A DNA stretch of 64,000 nucleotides, from contig CM019069.1 of NCBI GenBank assembly GCA_009667805.1, positions 95,515,204 through 95,579,203 of the forward strand. The letters are read 5' to 3'. This DNA comes from Leptobrachium leishanense (Eukaryota > Chordata > Amphibia > Anura > Megophryidae). Of this stretch, positions 42,707 through 54,342 are shown one piece after another (position 1 is the first letter of the stretch; the number at the start of each line of letters is the position of its first letter). A program made the translations under genes and the position numbers. The notes under the pieces were generated by a model, which worked only from the letters and a program-made list of their open reading frames with translations, ran no database searches and had not been told where the DNA came from.

Positions 42707-43904
42707 CCTGTCATCGAGAAGACGTTTCCTTAAATATTATATATAATATTGATCATAAACAAAGATAATATATTAATGAATGACAGGTCGCTTTGCTTAA
42801 CATATTTTGTTCTATCTTAAAGGGACACTCCACATTACATAATTGTCCAGATGTTACTGGCATGCTGTTTAAGCAACAAACACACAATAGAATACCACTA
42901 GCACATATGTAAACTATACAACAAACTTAATAAATATCACTGTATTGCACATGCATGCTACAAGTCTAAACTCTGATTGTGCCTGGCAAAGCAATCACCT
43001 CCCACAAACTGCAAGCTGCAAAGTAAGATAGAGAAGTACGACAAAAGAGGTGTAGTGGGTGATTTACATAATTTTGACAGAGGCGTTTTATATATTGTGA
43101 AATAAAATAATAATATACATATTCACCATGCCTTCACATAATAGGCAATTGTTCAGCGGTATGAGGTTTTTGACATTTGCTGTAGTAGTCTCAAGAATGT
43201 GAATACATAATTCAGCATAGTAAGGCGACTAGATTTAGCCACCTCGCTTGTCTAACATTCTATTACTGATAATGCTTCAGAGTTGCATGCACAATACTTA
43301 ATAAGTGTTGCAGATATAGAGATATCAATACTGCCATTGTTACCCCATCTTATGCCCTTATTATTGCGCAATACAATAAGAACAGCTGTTTGACAAAATC
43401 TGTTATAAAGTGAACAAGGAAAAGACTGACTATCATCAGTATAATTAGCAGGAGTTTGGGGAATGGGAGGAAGGAGTTCTTATTAAAGGGATAAACTATT
43501 AAAAATAGAGTTCCCATTCTTTGCCCCTAAATAATTGGGCAGAGGCTGCCGATAGCCTCTGCCCAATTATTTTTTCTTTTTCAGTGATTTCATTCACCTT
43601 TTCTACCATGCATACTCAAATCTGATCCATCGGCTGCCTCGCTGAGACCGCTCGCCATCGTCGGTGGTCTTCGACGGCGACGTCAGTGCGCTCTCTGCAT
43701 GCTGATGTTACTAATGATTGGTTTTCTGATGGCAGCTGGGGAATTCAAAATCCCAGCTGCTGGGGACTGGGCGTGGACGAGAAAACTCGTGGACGAGAAA
43801 ACTGGTTCATTTTACCCAGGGGGGGGGGAGAAGGGGAGGGGACACTCCTCACACCCTGACCACTTTAAAAATCTAAATTGGTAAAGGATGAGTAGAGTGG
43901 TTTT
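42707..43904. other. No gene recognised; one strong hairpin
   Basis: AT-rich unique DNA, then from about 43480 a GC-richer repeat-like stretch with the hairpin at 43529-43572 and a G9 run near 43825. No coding. Confidence 0.45.
43529..43572. repeat. Perfect 19-bp stem hairpin
   Basis: aaataattgggcagaggct (43529-43547), loop GCCGAT, then the exact reverse complement (43554-43572), followed by T-rich sequence. A small RNA hairpin is conceivable, but it sits in a repeat-like context and a MITE core is as likely. Confidence 0.85.
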
Positions 43905-44120
43905 TTAACCCTTTCCAGGCATGCCCCACTGGTGTCTATGGCCTGCTATAGCCCCTCTCTCCAATTGGCTCCCTGCAGCGAATGACACGCATTAGCTGTG
44001 TATGCAGGCCCGGAGGAGGGGCCTGTCACAGCAGCTGGCTAGCAGGGCGTACTAGTAGTGTGCCTCGCCGGCGTTAAAGTCCTCCCGCCCAGCACAACCC
44101 ACCCAGCAGTAAAGAGTTAA
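43905..44120. mobile_element. Short TTAA-flanked MITE (piggyBac-like)
   Basis: TTAACCCTTTCCAGGCATGCC at the left and, reversed, TTAACTCTTTACTGCTGGG at the right; TTAA on both sides (43905-43908 and 44117-44120). The ends resemble those of 4027-5193 (TTAACCCTTTCGCTGC). Interior GC-rich with small inverted repeats. Confidence 0.7.
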
Positions 44121-45734
44121 AACCAGTTATAAAATTCTAAATGAAACTATTGATTTAAATGTTGGTAGCATTTTCAGTTCCAATAAACGATGTCTCTAAA
44201 AGCACATTCACCTCATTTTAAAATATAATAGAAATAATGAATCAAACAATGCAAAACAAATAAAAAAGGTATGCTCAACTGTAAAGTTGTTTGGTTCAGT
44301 CATAAGCTTTGTGATCTCTGGGAGCAGAGTATATCCTCAGCTCAGCAAGACAGCATATTTTTTCTGGAGTTTATCAGCAGTTTACAAATTAAATTACAGT
44401 ATAGAATTAAGAATATGGTCCCAAATCCACATATTGAAAGCATGGCTTTAATAAACTCTAGTAAAATAAGCAATGTAGCAAATTATCTTTATTGTTAATT
44501 TTTTTCAATTATTTTCTGTCTAAAATGAGTTCAACTTATCTCTTCTTCTTAGTAGTGTCCTGTATCCCACATACTAAAGCTACATTTTGCTCATCTTACG
44601 ATTCCTCAGCAGGGGGGCAGGAGTTCTGGGCAAAAAAAGATTCGGAGTGGAAATGAGAAGATCTTACAGAGGGCCTAGAAGAAGACTGAACACAACAAGA
44701 AAATTTGTTTAAGTATAGTAAAAGTCTGGTAAACAGATGTAGCCCAACTGGTTTCCAACGTAGGGAATTTTCTGAAACCTTGGCGATAAAACTATATATA
44801 TATCTATATATTGCATTATGTGTTCCACGTTGTTTCAGTTTAAAAGGTCACTTCTAAGAATAGCCTGCATTTTCCTTTTTTTCCTGGTCAGTCACTATGG
44901 TTCTTTGTATAAGTATCCCTAAAAGCTATAGATGACATTTTCAAATACTAATTGAAGCCATACACTCCTGCAACTCAACTCTGTATTTAAATTCGAGGTG
45001 CAATTTGAACACCATTTCTTAGCAATAACATTAGCTGCAGTGAAGTTGAACTACAATCTTGAATTATGACCCGAGGCTACAGTATATTTCCGCTCTACTA
45101 TCGTTTCAATTAATGTGTGCTTAAGGGAAGAAACCTAGACAATTTTGTCGACAATCAATTAAATACCCACTCCAAGACAATGTGGAAAAGAAATGTGAAT
45201 ATGGTATATAGGTTTTCCTGAGTTTTGACACTTTAGTGAAAAGATTAAGTGTAGAAATAGGAAAGTGAATATTTATACATCCACATATTTGATAAACTGG
45301 CAGTTTCTTTGTCATAAAATGGCATACATCAGTCAGGTTCCTTCCCCAAAACAACGCTCGTTCCTGGAATGACACATTTGAGAGCCTACTGTAGATGGTG
45401 TTCATGTTTCTGTAATCTAAAGTCAACCAGCAAAACTGAGATCACTTTTCATGGTTGTCAAGTCTTAATTCAACACAACTACCTTATCTAGGAAAAGAAT
45501 TGCATGGCTGCTCATGTTATACAGGCTTATACTATGGCATTATTCAGCGAGCTAGACAAAACATGAACATTCATGCCGTTTATATGGAAGCAATACAAAT
45601 CAAGGTACAAATTACATTTTAAAATATAAAATGGTGAAAACATCCAAAAAATTTATATTTTAACTTTAGTTAAATTTTCCAAATACTGAGGAAATACTTA
45701 CTGGAAGCCATTATTATAGTGTAATATTCAAATG
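44121..45734. other. No gene recognised; unique AT-rich DNA
   Basis: No transposon ends, tandem repeats or coding seen. A 101-codon open frame on the minus strand (45426 to 45121) has no recognisable motif and no splice context. Confidence 0.5.
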
Positions 45735-46108
45735 CTCATTTGCAACATTTTTTTACGTAATATAATTTTTATTAAGTTTTGTAGCATAGTAAAAACAACA
45801 ATTAGTGGTGACAAAATTTGCAAAATGATGTTCAGAGCAACGACATACATATCATACAGGAGCTTAAAATATAGGGTATCAAATGCAGATATTTGAGGTT
45901 GAATAAGCAAGCAGAAAAGTATCACCAAACCATTTTAGCCATAACTTAAAAAAAATTAACAAACCACACATATAACACATATAAAAATGCATAAAATTAA
46001 AAATAAAATAAAAAGAAGAAAGATAAACAATTATAAGAAAAGTTTATCACTAATGCTAGTCTTATACCGTCATTTTCACTGTTCGAACTTATTATAATTG
46101 TGGAGATA

Positions 46109-48710
46109 TCACATCTGGGTGCCATTCTGCACAGAAAAATCTGGAACTGATATGGCGGTCTCCTGAATCTGAACCTGTGTCGATGAGTTCCGAGCCGTTC
46201 GCCTATGTTTGGATCTAAATTCCGTCCACCAGTACCATGTCCTAAAATATGTGTCAAAGTCTTGTTCGAGAGTGCAATGTAGTTCTTCCAGTTCCCTGAC
46301 GTATTCTACTCTATCAATCCAATCAAAGACCGTGGGGGGTGACAATTGTTTCCAGTATTTTGGGATTAATGCTCTCCCTGCGTTAAGTAAGTGTACTGAC
46401 ACCGATTTCACATATTTATCGATGGACAAGGGGATGACATGTAACAAGGCCACTTTAGGATGAAATGGCAAGTCTAAAGTCGTTACCTCTTTAATACAAG
46501 TCCAAACCACCTCCCAAAACGATTGTATGATAGGACAGTCCCACCAAATGTGTAGAAACGTACCCCTATGCCCTTGACATCTCCAGCAATCAGGAGAGAC
46601 CGCTGGATATATAGCGTGTAGACGAGTTGGAGTCAAGTACCATCTAGAAATCAACTTGTAATTAGTTTCCTGTACATTAAGAGCCCTGGAGGAGCGAAAC
46701 GTCACCTGAAATGCTGTCGACCACTCCTCAGGAGTCAATGGTTGAGGGAGTTTAGATGACCATTTTGTTGTGTAGGAGGGTAGAGTTTTAAACCGAGCTG
46801 TCGATAAAAGAGAGTACATATATGAGAGTAGATGTGGAGGTGGTGGGTCTGAAATACATATTGTTTCAAAAGTAGTCAGAGCCGTAGGTACAGTAACGTC
46901 AGCCCGAAGTATCTGTGTAGTAATAAAGTGTTGCAATTGCAGATAGTTATATTTCCATAATAGTGTACTCAAGCGGTCTCCCAGCAGATCAGTGAAAGAG
47001 ATCAGACCTTCCGATCCAATACAGGCCTGAAGAGGGACATACGGGCCATCATAGTCCAATCCTAGAAAGGACAGGGCATTACCTGGGAGAAAGTCTGGAT
47101 TATGGGTAATCGGAGTCAGTAAAGAAGGCAAGAGAGATAAACCCAAAAGTGTGCGGTATTTACGCCATCTCTTTAACGTCGGGCTGAGTGTTGGGTGCGG
47201 AGTGGGGACTAATGTTTCTATGGGTACAGTTTGCCATGGGGCCGAGACTATAGGAACCTTGAAAAAAAGCTGTTCCAAATGTACCCACAGTTTATGAGGG
47301 GGTGACATCGACCAGTCGCTAAGTCTCGTCATTAATGCTGCGTCATAATAAAGTTCCAGATGTGGTAGGCCCAGGCCCCCTCCCGATTTAGGGCGGACGA
47401 GGACATCGTATGATATCCACGGTCTATTATCCCTCCATATAAATTTCAGAAAGATGGTTTTCAGGGTACTAAAAAAGGATAATGGTAGAGCAATAGGCAA
47501 AGTCTGGAAGAGATACAAGAATTTTGGCAGAACTGTCATTTTTAAAATATTAATACGTCCGAACCAAGAGAACTGCGGTTTGTGCCAGTCTTTAAGGTCA
47601 CGAGTTCTCCGGTTAAGTAGAGGAACATAATTAAGGTCAAAGAAAGATGACAAATCCGACGGAAGCTGTATGCCTAGGTATTGGATAGCCTTAGTAGGCC
47701 AAGAAAACAGGGCCAAGCGTTGCATCGCCGCCTTAGTAAGTGACGTTATGCCCACCCCCATCATTTCGCACTTATCTGTATTAATTTTGAAGTTCGACAC
47801 TTCGGCATATTTCTCAACCTCTTGCAAAAAGGCCTCAGTAGAGCTGACTGGGTTTAGTAAGGTAAGGAGTATGTCGTCTGCAAATGCAGAAATTTTATAA
47901 TGGTGGAAAGGTAAAGTTACGCCCTGAATATTATCATTATCCCTAATCCGTTGTAGGAATGGTTCTAGAGCCATGATGAATAAGAGCGGGGATAGGGGAC
48001 AACCCTGGTGCGTACCGTTGGAGATCGCTATCGGTGTAGAAAGCACCCCATTAATTCTGAGGACTGCAGTCGGGTTATTATATAATGCTGAAATCCAGGT
48101 CAGCCATCTCGGACCCAGGCCAAACCTCTCCAGGACAGCCATCAGGAAGGTCCAATCCACTCTGTCGAATGCCTTTTCAGCGTCGACAGAGAGAAGGACC
48201 ATTGGCAAGTGCGCTGTGTGCGCTCTATGAATCAAATTGATAGCCCGGTCGGTATTATCACGTGCTCCCCTCTGAGAGACGAATCCTACCTGGTCAGGAT
48301 GGATCAGGGAGGGTAAAAAAGGGCTCAAACGCATAGCCAACATCTTTGCCATTAATTTAATATCATTGTTAATTAGCGAGATCGGGCGATAATTTTGGCA
48401 TAGCGTAGGATCCTTTCCGGGTTTCGGGATGACGGCTATCGTTGCCTCAAGTGCCGATTTTGGGAAACCTTTTTTATCTTCTAGGGCATTCAGAGAATGG
48501 AGTAAGTGGGGACCTAATAGGGGTAGAAATGTTTTGTAATAGGCTATAGAAAATCCATCCGGGCCCGGACTCTTTCCAGTGGGGGTTGCCTTCAAGGCCG
48601 CCACCTGCTCACTCAAGTTGAAAGGGGCATCCAGAGCCTCAGCTTCCGTCTCCGTTAGCGTTGCTTGCAAGGATTTATCCAAATACTCAGCTACGAGACG
48701 AGTGGAAGGC
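46109..48710 (-). pseudogene. L1 ORF2, reverse transcriptase and C-terminal part
   Basis: About 867 codons without a stop on the minus strand after the hAT insertion. In order: KSPGPDGFSIAYYK, IPKPGKDPTLCQNYRPISL, DQVGFVSQRGARDNT, VDAEKAFDRVDW (first catalytic Asp), GTHQGCPLSPLLF, FADDILL (catalytic pair, 47872-47886), KCEMMGVG, then FSWFGRINILKMTVLPKF, WRDNRPWISYDV, and the C-terminal DCWRCQGHRGTFLHIWWDC with C-x2-C-x8-H-x4-C spacing. All RT motifs look intact, which indicates a young copy. The open frame extends into hAT sequence on its 5' side; those codons are not L1. The stop is at 46109. Confidence 0.93.
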
Positions 48711-48933
48711 GTATCAGGTAGGGTTGCACCGATACCGATACTAGTATCGATATCGGTGCCGATACCGGGTACTGCAGGAGTACTTGGTACTCGTGCAGTA
48801 CCCCCGATATTTTTTTCCGATACCGGAAGCCGGCATTGAGCCGGCTTGCCGGTATCCGAGGGGCTGCGGCGGCTGTCCGAATGCTCTATCTGCATTCGGA
48901 CAGGCCCTGCAGCTGGTCATCTAACTTTGTTTA

Positions 48934-49330
48934 ATACTTACCTTCCTTCAGCGACGTCGGGAAAGTCTTCGCGCGCGCTCATTGGAAGGACCCCAGCCGC
49001 GACCACGTGGGACCATGTGATCGCGGCTGGGGTCCTTCCAACGAGCGCGCGCGCGCGAAGACTTTCCGGCGGCGCTGAAGGAAGGTAAGTATTAAACAAA
49101 GTGAGCAGCTGCAGGGCCTGTTCGAATGCAGATAGAGCATTCGGACAGGCCCTGCAGCTGCTCTCCGTTCATACTTACCTTCCTTCAGCGACGCCGGGAA
49201 AGTTCCCGCGCGCACGCTCGTTGGAAGGACCCCAGCCGCGATCACATGGTCCCACGTGGTCACGGCTGGTGTCCTTCCAAGGAGCGCGCGCGCGAAGACT
49301 TTACCGGCGGCGCTGAAGGAAGGTAAGTAT
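48934..49330. repeat. Two nested GC-rich palindromic cassettes
   Basis: Each cassette opens with ATACTTACCTTCCTTCAGCG and closes with the complement CGCTGAAGGAAGGTAAGTAT. In between are GGAAAGTCTTCGCGCGCG and GGACCCCAGCCGCGA with their complements. Cassette 1 is 48934-49092, cassette 2 is about 49171-49330. Between them CTGCAGGGCCTGTCCGAATGC-like arms form a further palindrome. Confidence 0.88.
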
Positions 49331-49342
49331 GAGCGGAGAGTG

Positions 49343-50318
49343 CGGGGGCATATCCATGAGCAAGGGGGCATATCCATGAGCAGGGGGCATATCCATGAGC
49401 AAGGGGGCATATCCATGAGCAGGGGGGCATATCCATGAGCAGGGGGCATATCCATGAGCAAGGGGGCATATCCATGAGCAGGGGGGCATATCCATGAGCA
49501 GGGGGGCATATCCATGAGCAAGGGGGGCATATCCATGAGCAAGGGGGGCATATCCATGAGCAAGGGGGCATATCCATGAGCAAGGGGGGGCATATCCATG
49601 AGCAAGGGGGGCATATCCATGAGCAAGGGGGCATATCCATGAGCAAGGGGGGCATATCCATGAGCAAGGGGGGGCATATCCATGAGCAAGGGGGCTTATC
49701 CATGAGCAAGGGGGCATATCCATGAGCAGGGGGCATATCCATGAGCAAAGGGGCATATCCATGAGCAGGGGGCATATCCATGAGCAAGGGGGGCATATCC
49801 ATGAGCAAGGGGGGCATATCCATGAGCAAGGGGGGCATATCCATGAGCAGGGGGGCATATCCATGAGCAAGGGGGGGCATATCCATGAGCAAGGGGGGCA
49901 TATCCATGAGCAAGGGGGCATATCCATGAGCAGGGGGCATATTCATGAGCAAAGGGGCATATCCATGAGCAGGGGGGCATATCCATGAGCAAGGGGGGCA
50001 TATCCATGAGCAAGGGGGGCATATCCATGAGCAAGGGGGGCATATCCATGAGCAGGGGGGCATATCCATGAACAAGGGGGCATATCCATGAGCAGGGGGG
50101 GTATATCCATGAGCAAGGGGGGCATATCCATGAGCAGGGGGCAATATCCATGAGCAAGGGGGCATATCCATGAGCAGGGGGGCATATCCATGAGCTGGGG
50201 GGCAATTATCCATGAGCTGGGGGGGGCAATTATCCATGAGCTGGGGCAATTCTGGGGGGCAATCCATGAGCTGGGGTCAGGATATCCATGAGCTGGGGCA
50301 ATATCCATGAGACCTGGG
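49343..50318 (-). repeat. Minisatellite with CTCATGGATATGCCCCC units
   Basis: About 45 units of 20-21 bp; on the plus strand they read CATATCCATGAGCAAGGGGG with G-run length varying from 3 to 7. The last units change to GAGCTGGGG. Open frames of up to 335 codons through it (Pro/Met/Ala-rich) are artefacts of the unit length. Confidence 0.95.
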
Positions 50319-50467
50319 GGCTTTATAGGAGGTATGCTCTTATTGGAAAGCGTCACATGACATAAAATAAAAGTATCGGTAATTGGTATCGGTGAGTACT
50401 TGAACAAAAGTATCTGTACTCGTACTCGGTCTTAAAAAAGTGGTATCGGTGCATCCCTAGTATCAGG

Positions 50468-51730
50468 GCGTAGGGAATATAGTGACTGATAGTATTTTAC
50501 AAATTGGTCAGTAATCTCCGTGTTCAAGGATAGAAGGCTACCCGTGGAAGACTTCAGTTTGGGGATATAAGTTGCTTGATATTTCTGACGTAGAGCCCTA
50601 GCCAACAGTTTACCACACCTATTTCCATGTACATAAAATGAGTGTTTTGTAAGCAAAAGTGAGCGACTGGCCTGCTGGTGTAAGAGCTGTCGTAAGTCAG
50701 CTCTCAACGCCACAAGTGTCGTGTGATGTTCAACTGATTCAGTAGCCTTGTGTAGCTCCTCGGCTACCTGGATTTCAGCAAGTAAGGCTTGGATTTTAGC
50801 TGTCTTTTCCGGTTTACGTCGAGCACCAGTTTGAATAAGGGTTCCCCGTATAACACATTTGTGGGCCTCCCACAAGACCGTAGCCTTCAGATCGTCTGTA
50901 CAATTGTCTACAAAATATTGTTTGATAGCCTCAGAAATGCGTTCCCTTTCCACAATGTCAGCTAGTATCGTGCCATTCAGACGCCATTGGAAGGATTTAC
51001 GGCGCAGGGACGGCAAGGAGAGGGTCATGGACACAGGGGCATGATCTGACCATGAAATATTGCCAATACTAACCGATTTGACGTAACCTAGGTCAAGGTG
51101 ACGCAACAAGAATAGGGCTAGGCGAGAGTACACTCTAGCTGCAGCTGAGTAATAAGTAAAATCCCGTCCAAGCGGGTGCATTCCCCTCCAACAATCAACC
51201 AAACGGGCATTATGTAGTATTTGATGGAATCTTCGTCTTTTAGACGACGGGACCGAAGCCAGTGAGGGAGACGCCTCTCCTGGGGCATCAGGTGAAACAT
51301 TAAAATCACCTCCGCATATCAACGTGCCTTCTGCAAATTTTTCCAGTTTCGTCAAGATTCTGTCTAAGAATGTACATTGCTTAATGTTAGGGAGGTAGCA
51401 ATTGGCCAGGGTAACTTGCATAGACCCCAAGAGGCCTTTTACAAACAGATAACGACCCCCCGGGTCAGAGCATTGCTCCTGGCACGTAAAAGGCACATGT
51501 GCCGCTATTAGGGTGGCCACACCTCGTGATTTAGAATTGGAGAAGTTACTATAGAAACAGTGAGGGTAATAACGAGAATATAAACGAACGGACGTATCAC
51601 TGCGAATATGCGTTTCCTGCAAAAACACCACTTCCCCTCTCATACGTTGTAGGTCATGTAGTGCCATACGGCATTTAGCCGGGTTGTTAAGGCCTCTCAC
51701 ATTAAGAGTAATAACTTGCAAATCAGCCAT
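50468..51730 (-). pseudogene. L1 ORF2, endonuclease part (split by the hAT insertion)
   Basis: Start MADLQVITLNVRGLNNPAK at 51730. The APE-type endonuclease domain nicks the target for reverse transcription. Visible motifs: LNVRGLN, FLQETHIR (metal-binding Glu), GGDFNVSPD, and SWSDHAPVSM (catalytic His). The SRLALF stretch stands where L1 endonucleases normally have S-(R/K)-(I/L)-D; the conserved aspartate is alanine here, which should impair cleavage. After about 240 residues comes the linker, with HSFYVHGNRCGKLLARALR typical of L1 before the RT. The frame runs into the hAT sequence at 50459. No internal stop in the L1 part. Confidence 0.92.
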
Positions 51731-52194
51731 GGCAGGGACTGCGGTGAATTAAAGCTCCTGACGTAACCAGAGTGAAAGTGGAGTTGAGCAATTGAGAGAC
51801 CAGCATTCTCCCAGAGGAATATACAATATCATCATCATCAAAACAGTATAGGGCGTTGTAAAAACTAAACAAACATACTAAACATAACCAAAAATTAAAC
51901 ATTGTGCATTGGCGCAGAAGCCCAAAATGGACTAAATCCCTTGCGGGATATTTTATGAAAAAGATTGTAGTGGAAAAAACCCTCCACATTCGGACAAAGA
52001 AAATTTAGCACCGCGCGGGGAAGCGGCAAAGAAAAACAGTATATTTGCCGGTCTGAAAACCTGCAGACCTAACCAGTCTATAACCAGTACTCCGAGATCG
52101 TTCGGAGACCAAAGGAACAGAACACCCGGGCAAGCCATTGAGGTCAAATGAAGAAAAAGAAACAGTCAGCATCGTGGAAGGCCTCACAATCCCC

Positions 52195-53281
52195 TCATGG
52201 AGGTTCCGTAGAACTGCGGTCAGCTCCACGTGTTGTATCCAGGGGGCGTTGACGGTCCCGTTGAGCAGTGCGCCATGGTTGGCGCTGTGGTAACGGTGGG
52301 GGAGGTGCATTCGGGTTTCCTCCAAACCAGCCCCGTACAGTAACTTGAGATAATTCCAGCGCTTGTAGAACATCCGGTACATCCTCAGGGGTGGAAATAC
52401 TCAGGGATCTGTTGTCCGCTCGAACGTGCAGTGCAAATGGATATCCCCATCTATATCGTATGGAGCGCGCCCTAAATTGGTCTGTGACAGGCTTCAATTC
52501 CCTCCTGGCTAAGAGGGTAGATCTTGATACGTCTTGGAATAATTCCATGGTGTGATCATCGAAAATAATTGAAGGCATGTTCCTCGCCGCTTTCATTACC
52601 TCCTCCTTCAGAGTAAAATGATGCACTCGACAAATAACGTCTCTAGGAGCCCGAGTTCGGGGCGCCTCTGGCTCGTAAGGTTCTGTGAGCGCGATCTAGA
52701 TGAAAAGGAGTATCATGGGAGCGTTGTAGAAGTTCATTAAATAAAGTTTGCAAAGTCAGGTCTATGTTTTCGGTTTCACCCAGGGGGGGTTCAGGGAGAC
52801 CCCTCCCGCGTATATTATTGCGTCTTCCTCTATTGTCCCGGTCATCCACCCAGCGAAATAAGGAGGCAATCTGTGTAGCCTGCGTGCTCAAAAGTGTCTC
52901 AAAGTGCTGGGTTTGAGTTATTGCAGCGTCCCTGTCTTCCTCTAAGTCCTGCACTCTGCCACCCAAATGTTTAACATCTGCCCCCAGTTCCTCAAAGCGC
53001 ACGTAAAATTTGGCCTCTAATCTGGCAAAAAGACCTTCCAGGTCCGTCTTGGTGGGTAGCAGTTTCAGGGCTTCTCTTACCTCTGAATCATCCACGCTGC
53101 CAGCCGACAGTGCGGGGCTTCCCGGGCCTCTCATGTCTTCTGTGACCGTCGCCATCTTGGATTCGCGGCCTAGTTGTGTCGACGCCGCCGCGCCACTCAA
53201 GTAATGCCGCATTGGTGAGGCGGAGGACGGCGCTGGGGTGCTCGGGCGGCTCATCGGTGCAGTCCTTTTTTTGGGTCCCAT
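52195..53281 (-). pseudogene. L1 ORF1 with one frameshift
   Basis: Start MGPKKRTAPMSRPSTPAP at 53281. RNA-binding ORF1p: a disordered N-terminus, a coiled coil at roughly residues 75-150 (LPTKDLEGLFARLEAKF-like heptads, LGGRVQDLEEDRDAA), and the RRM entry RGRRNNIRGRGLPEPP. This frame ends at a TAG near 52646. The C-terminal domain continues in another frame (52626 down to 52195) with MHHFTLKEEVMKAARNMP and SIRYRWGYPFALHV, then a Pro/Arg-rich tail. The two overlap cleanly around 52650, so a single-base indel explains the break. ORF2 starts about 465 nt downstream. Confidence 0.9.
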
Positions 53282-53395
53282 CGATGGTTCTAACTGCTGC
53301 TATATAGTGCCTGTGAAGTGCCCGGGTGAGGAGCTCCTCGATCAAGCGGCCATCCCGGATCGAGCCAAGCCACGCCCCCTCATTTGCAACATTTT

Positions 53396-53774
53396 ACACT
53401 CCCACCATACTAACATTTTCTACTACATCTGAAAAAAAACAGTCACTGTTACCTATTAGTACCAGGGCATATTGCAATATTCACTCCCACTAATACTCTC
53501 AATTGACCATGAAATTATTATTGTTACTCCAGATTTGATTGCATACTGCTCTCCTACATTTCCAACTCTTACCAATTTTTCATAAACAAAATCACTTTGC
53601 ATTTATCCAGATTTAGACCAAATCGAGTATACTCAATATTAGGACACCAGCATGTGCTTTGAAAAGCAAGTTTACTCGATCTTGGTAGTGAAGGGATTAA
53701 CAGTCCTCTCTAACACCACCACCCAAATGCTTTGTCTAACTACTCAAGCACAACGATGGTAATATTTAGTACTC
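53396..53774. other. No gene recognised
   Basis: About 380 bp of AT-rich sequence between the L1 target duplication and the Harbinger-like MITE. No repeats or coding seen. Confidence 0.45.
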
Positions 53775-53827
53775 TAAGGCCTGGCTCACACCTGGGTGTT
53801 TTACAGCGCGTTCCTACGCGCTGTAAA

Positions 53828-53851
53828 TTATTATTATTATTATTATTATTC
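53828..53851. repeat. (ATT)n tail of the L2 LINE
   Basis: Eight uninterrupted ATT units, read as AAT on the coding strand. Confidence 0.95.
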
Positions 53852-54342
53852 TTTATTTATAAAGCGCCAGCATATTCCGCAGCGCTGTACAATAAGCACA
53901 GTATAGACAGGGTTACAATACATTGAACAACATTTGACAAACAGTACAGGAGGAGATGAGGGCCCTATTCCCGTAGGAACTCACAATCTGGGAGGGTTGG
54001 GGTTGGAAACAGGAGGAGAGGACTGTAAGGTGAGAGTGATTGATGGTTGCGTCAGTGAGTTGGGTGGTAGGCCTCCCTAAATAGGAATGTTTTCAGGGAG
54101 CGTTTGAAGGAAGAGAAGTTAGGGGAAAGTCTGACAGCACGAGGGAGAGCGTTCCAGAGAGTGGGGGCTGCGCGTGAGAATCCTGCAGTCTATCATGGGA
54201 AGAGGTGATGCGGGGAGAAGCTAGGCGCAGGTCACTGTTTGACCTTAGGGAGCGGGCTGGGGTGTATTTGGTGATTAGTGAGGACAGGTAGTGGGGAGCT
54301 GAGTTAGTGAGGCTTTTGTAGGTAAGGATAAGGATTTTGAAC

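Larger units (their letters stand above)
48719..50459 (-). mobile_element. 1.74-kb non-autonomous hAT-like element, copy A, inside L1 ORF2
   Basis: The ends TAGGGTTGCACCGATACC and GGTATCGGTGCATCCCTA are inverted, with one mismatch in 18 bp. An 8-bp target duplication, gtatcagg, lies at 48711-48718 and 50460-50467. The layout is a terminus of nested short palindromes (48719-48900), two GC-rich palindromic cassettes (48934-49330), a minisatellite (49343-50318) and the other terminus. It encodes no transposase. An inverted, closely similar copy is at 57295-58991. Confidence 0.92.
45752..53378 (-). mobile_element. Full-length L1 retrotransposon, interrupted by a hAT-like element
   Basis: A perfect 17-bp target duplication, ctcatttgcaacatttt, flanks it (45735-45751 and 53379-53395). 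The 5' end reads GGGGCGTGGCTTGGC on the minus strand, close to the 5' end of the HAL1-like element at 15187. ORF1 starts only 97 nt in. The 3' end has AATAAAAATTATATTACG and a short A tail. Removing the hAT insertion (48719-50459 and one 8-bp repeat) gives a 5.88-kb L1 with ORF1 and ORF2. ORF1 has a frameshift and ORF2 is split, so it cannot move on its own now. Confidence 0.93.

Noticed and set aside
48847..48895. Start of a 928-codon frame (MQIEHSDSRRSPSDTGKP) as the true N-terminus of the reverse transcriptase
   Set aside because: These codons are hAT sequence; an identical stretch occurs at 58815 in the second hAT copy. The L1 part begins only at 48710.
49260..50267. Open frame of 335 codons rich in HGYAPLLMDMPP, and similar ones at 57518-58969
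   Set aside because: Translation of 20-21-bp minisatellites in all frames; no start context, no family resemblance.
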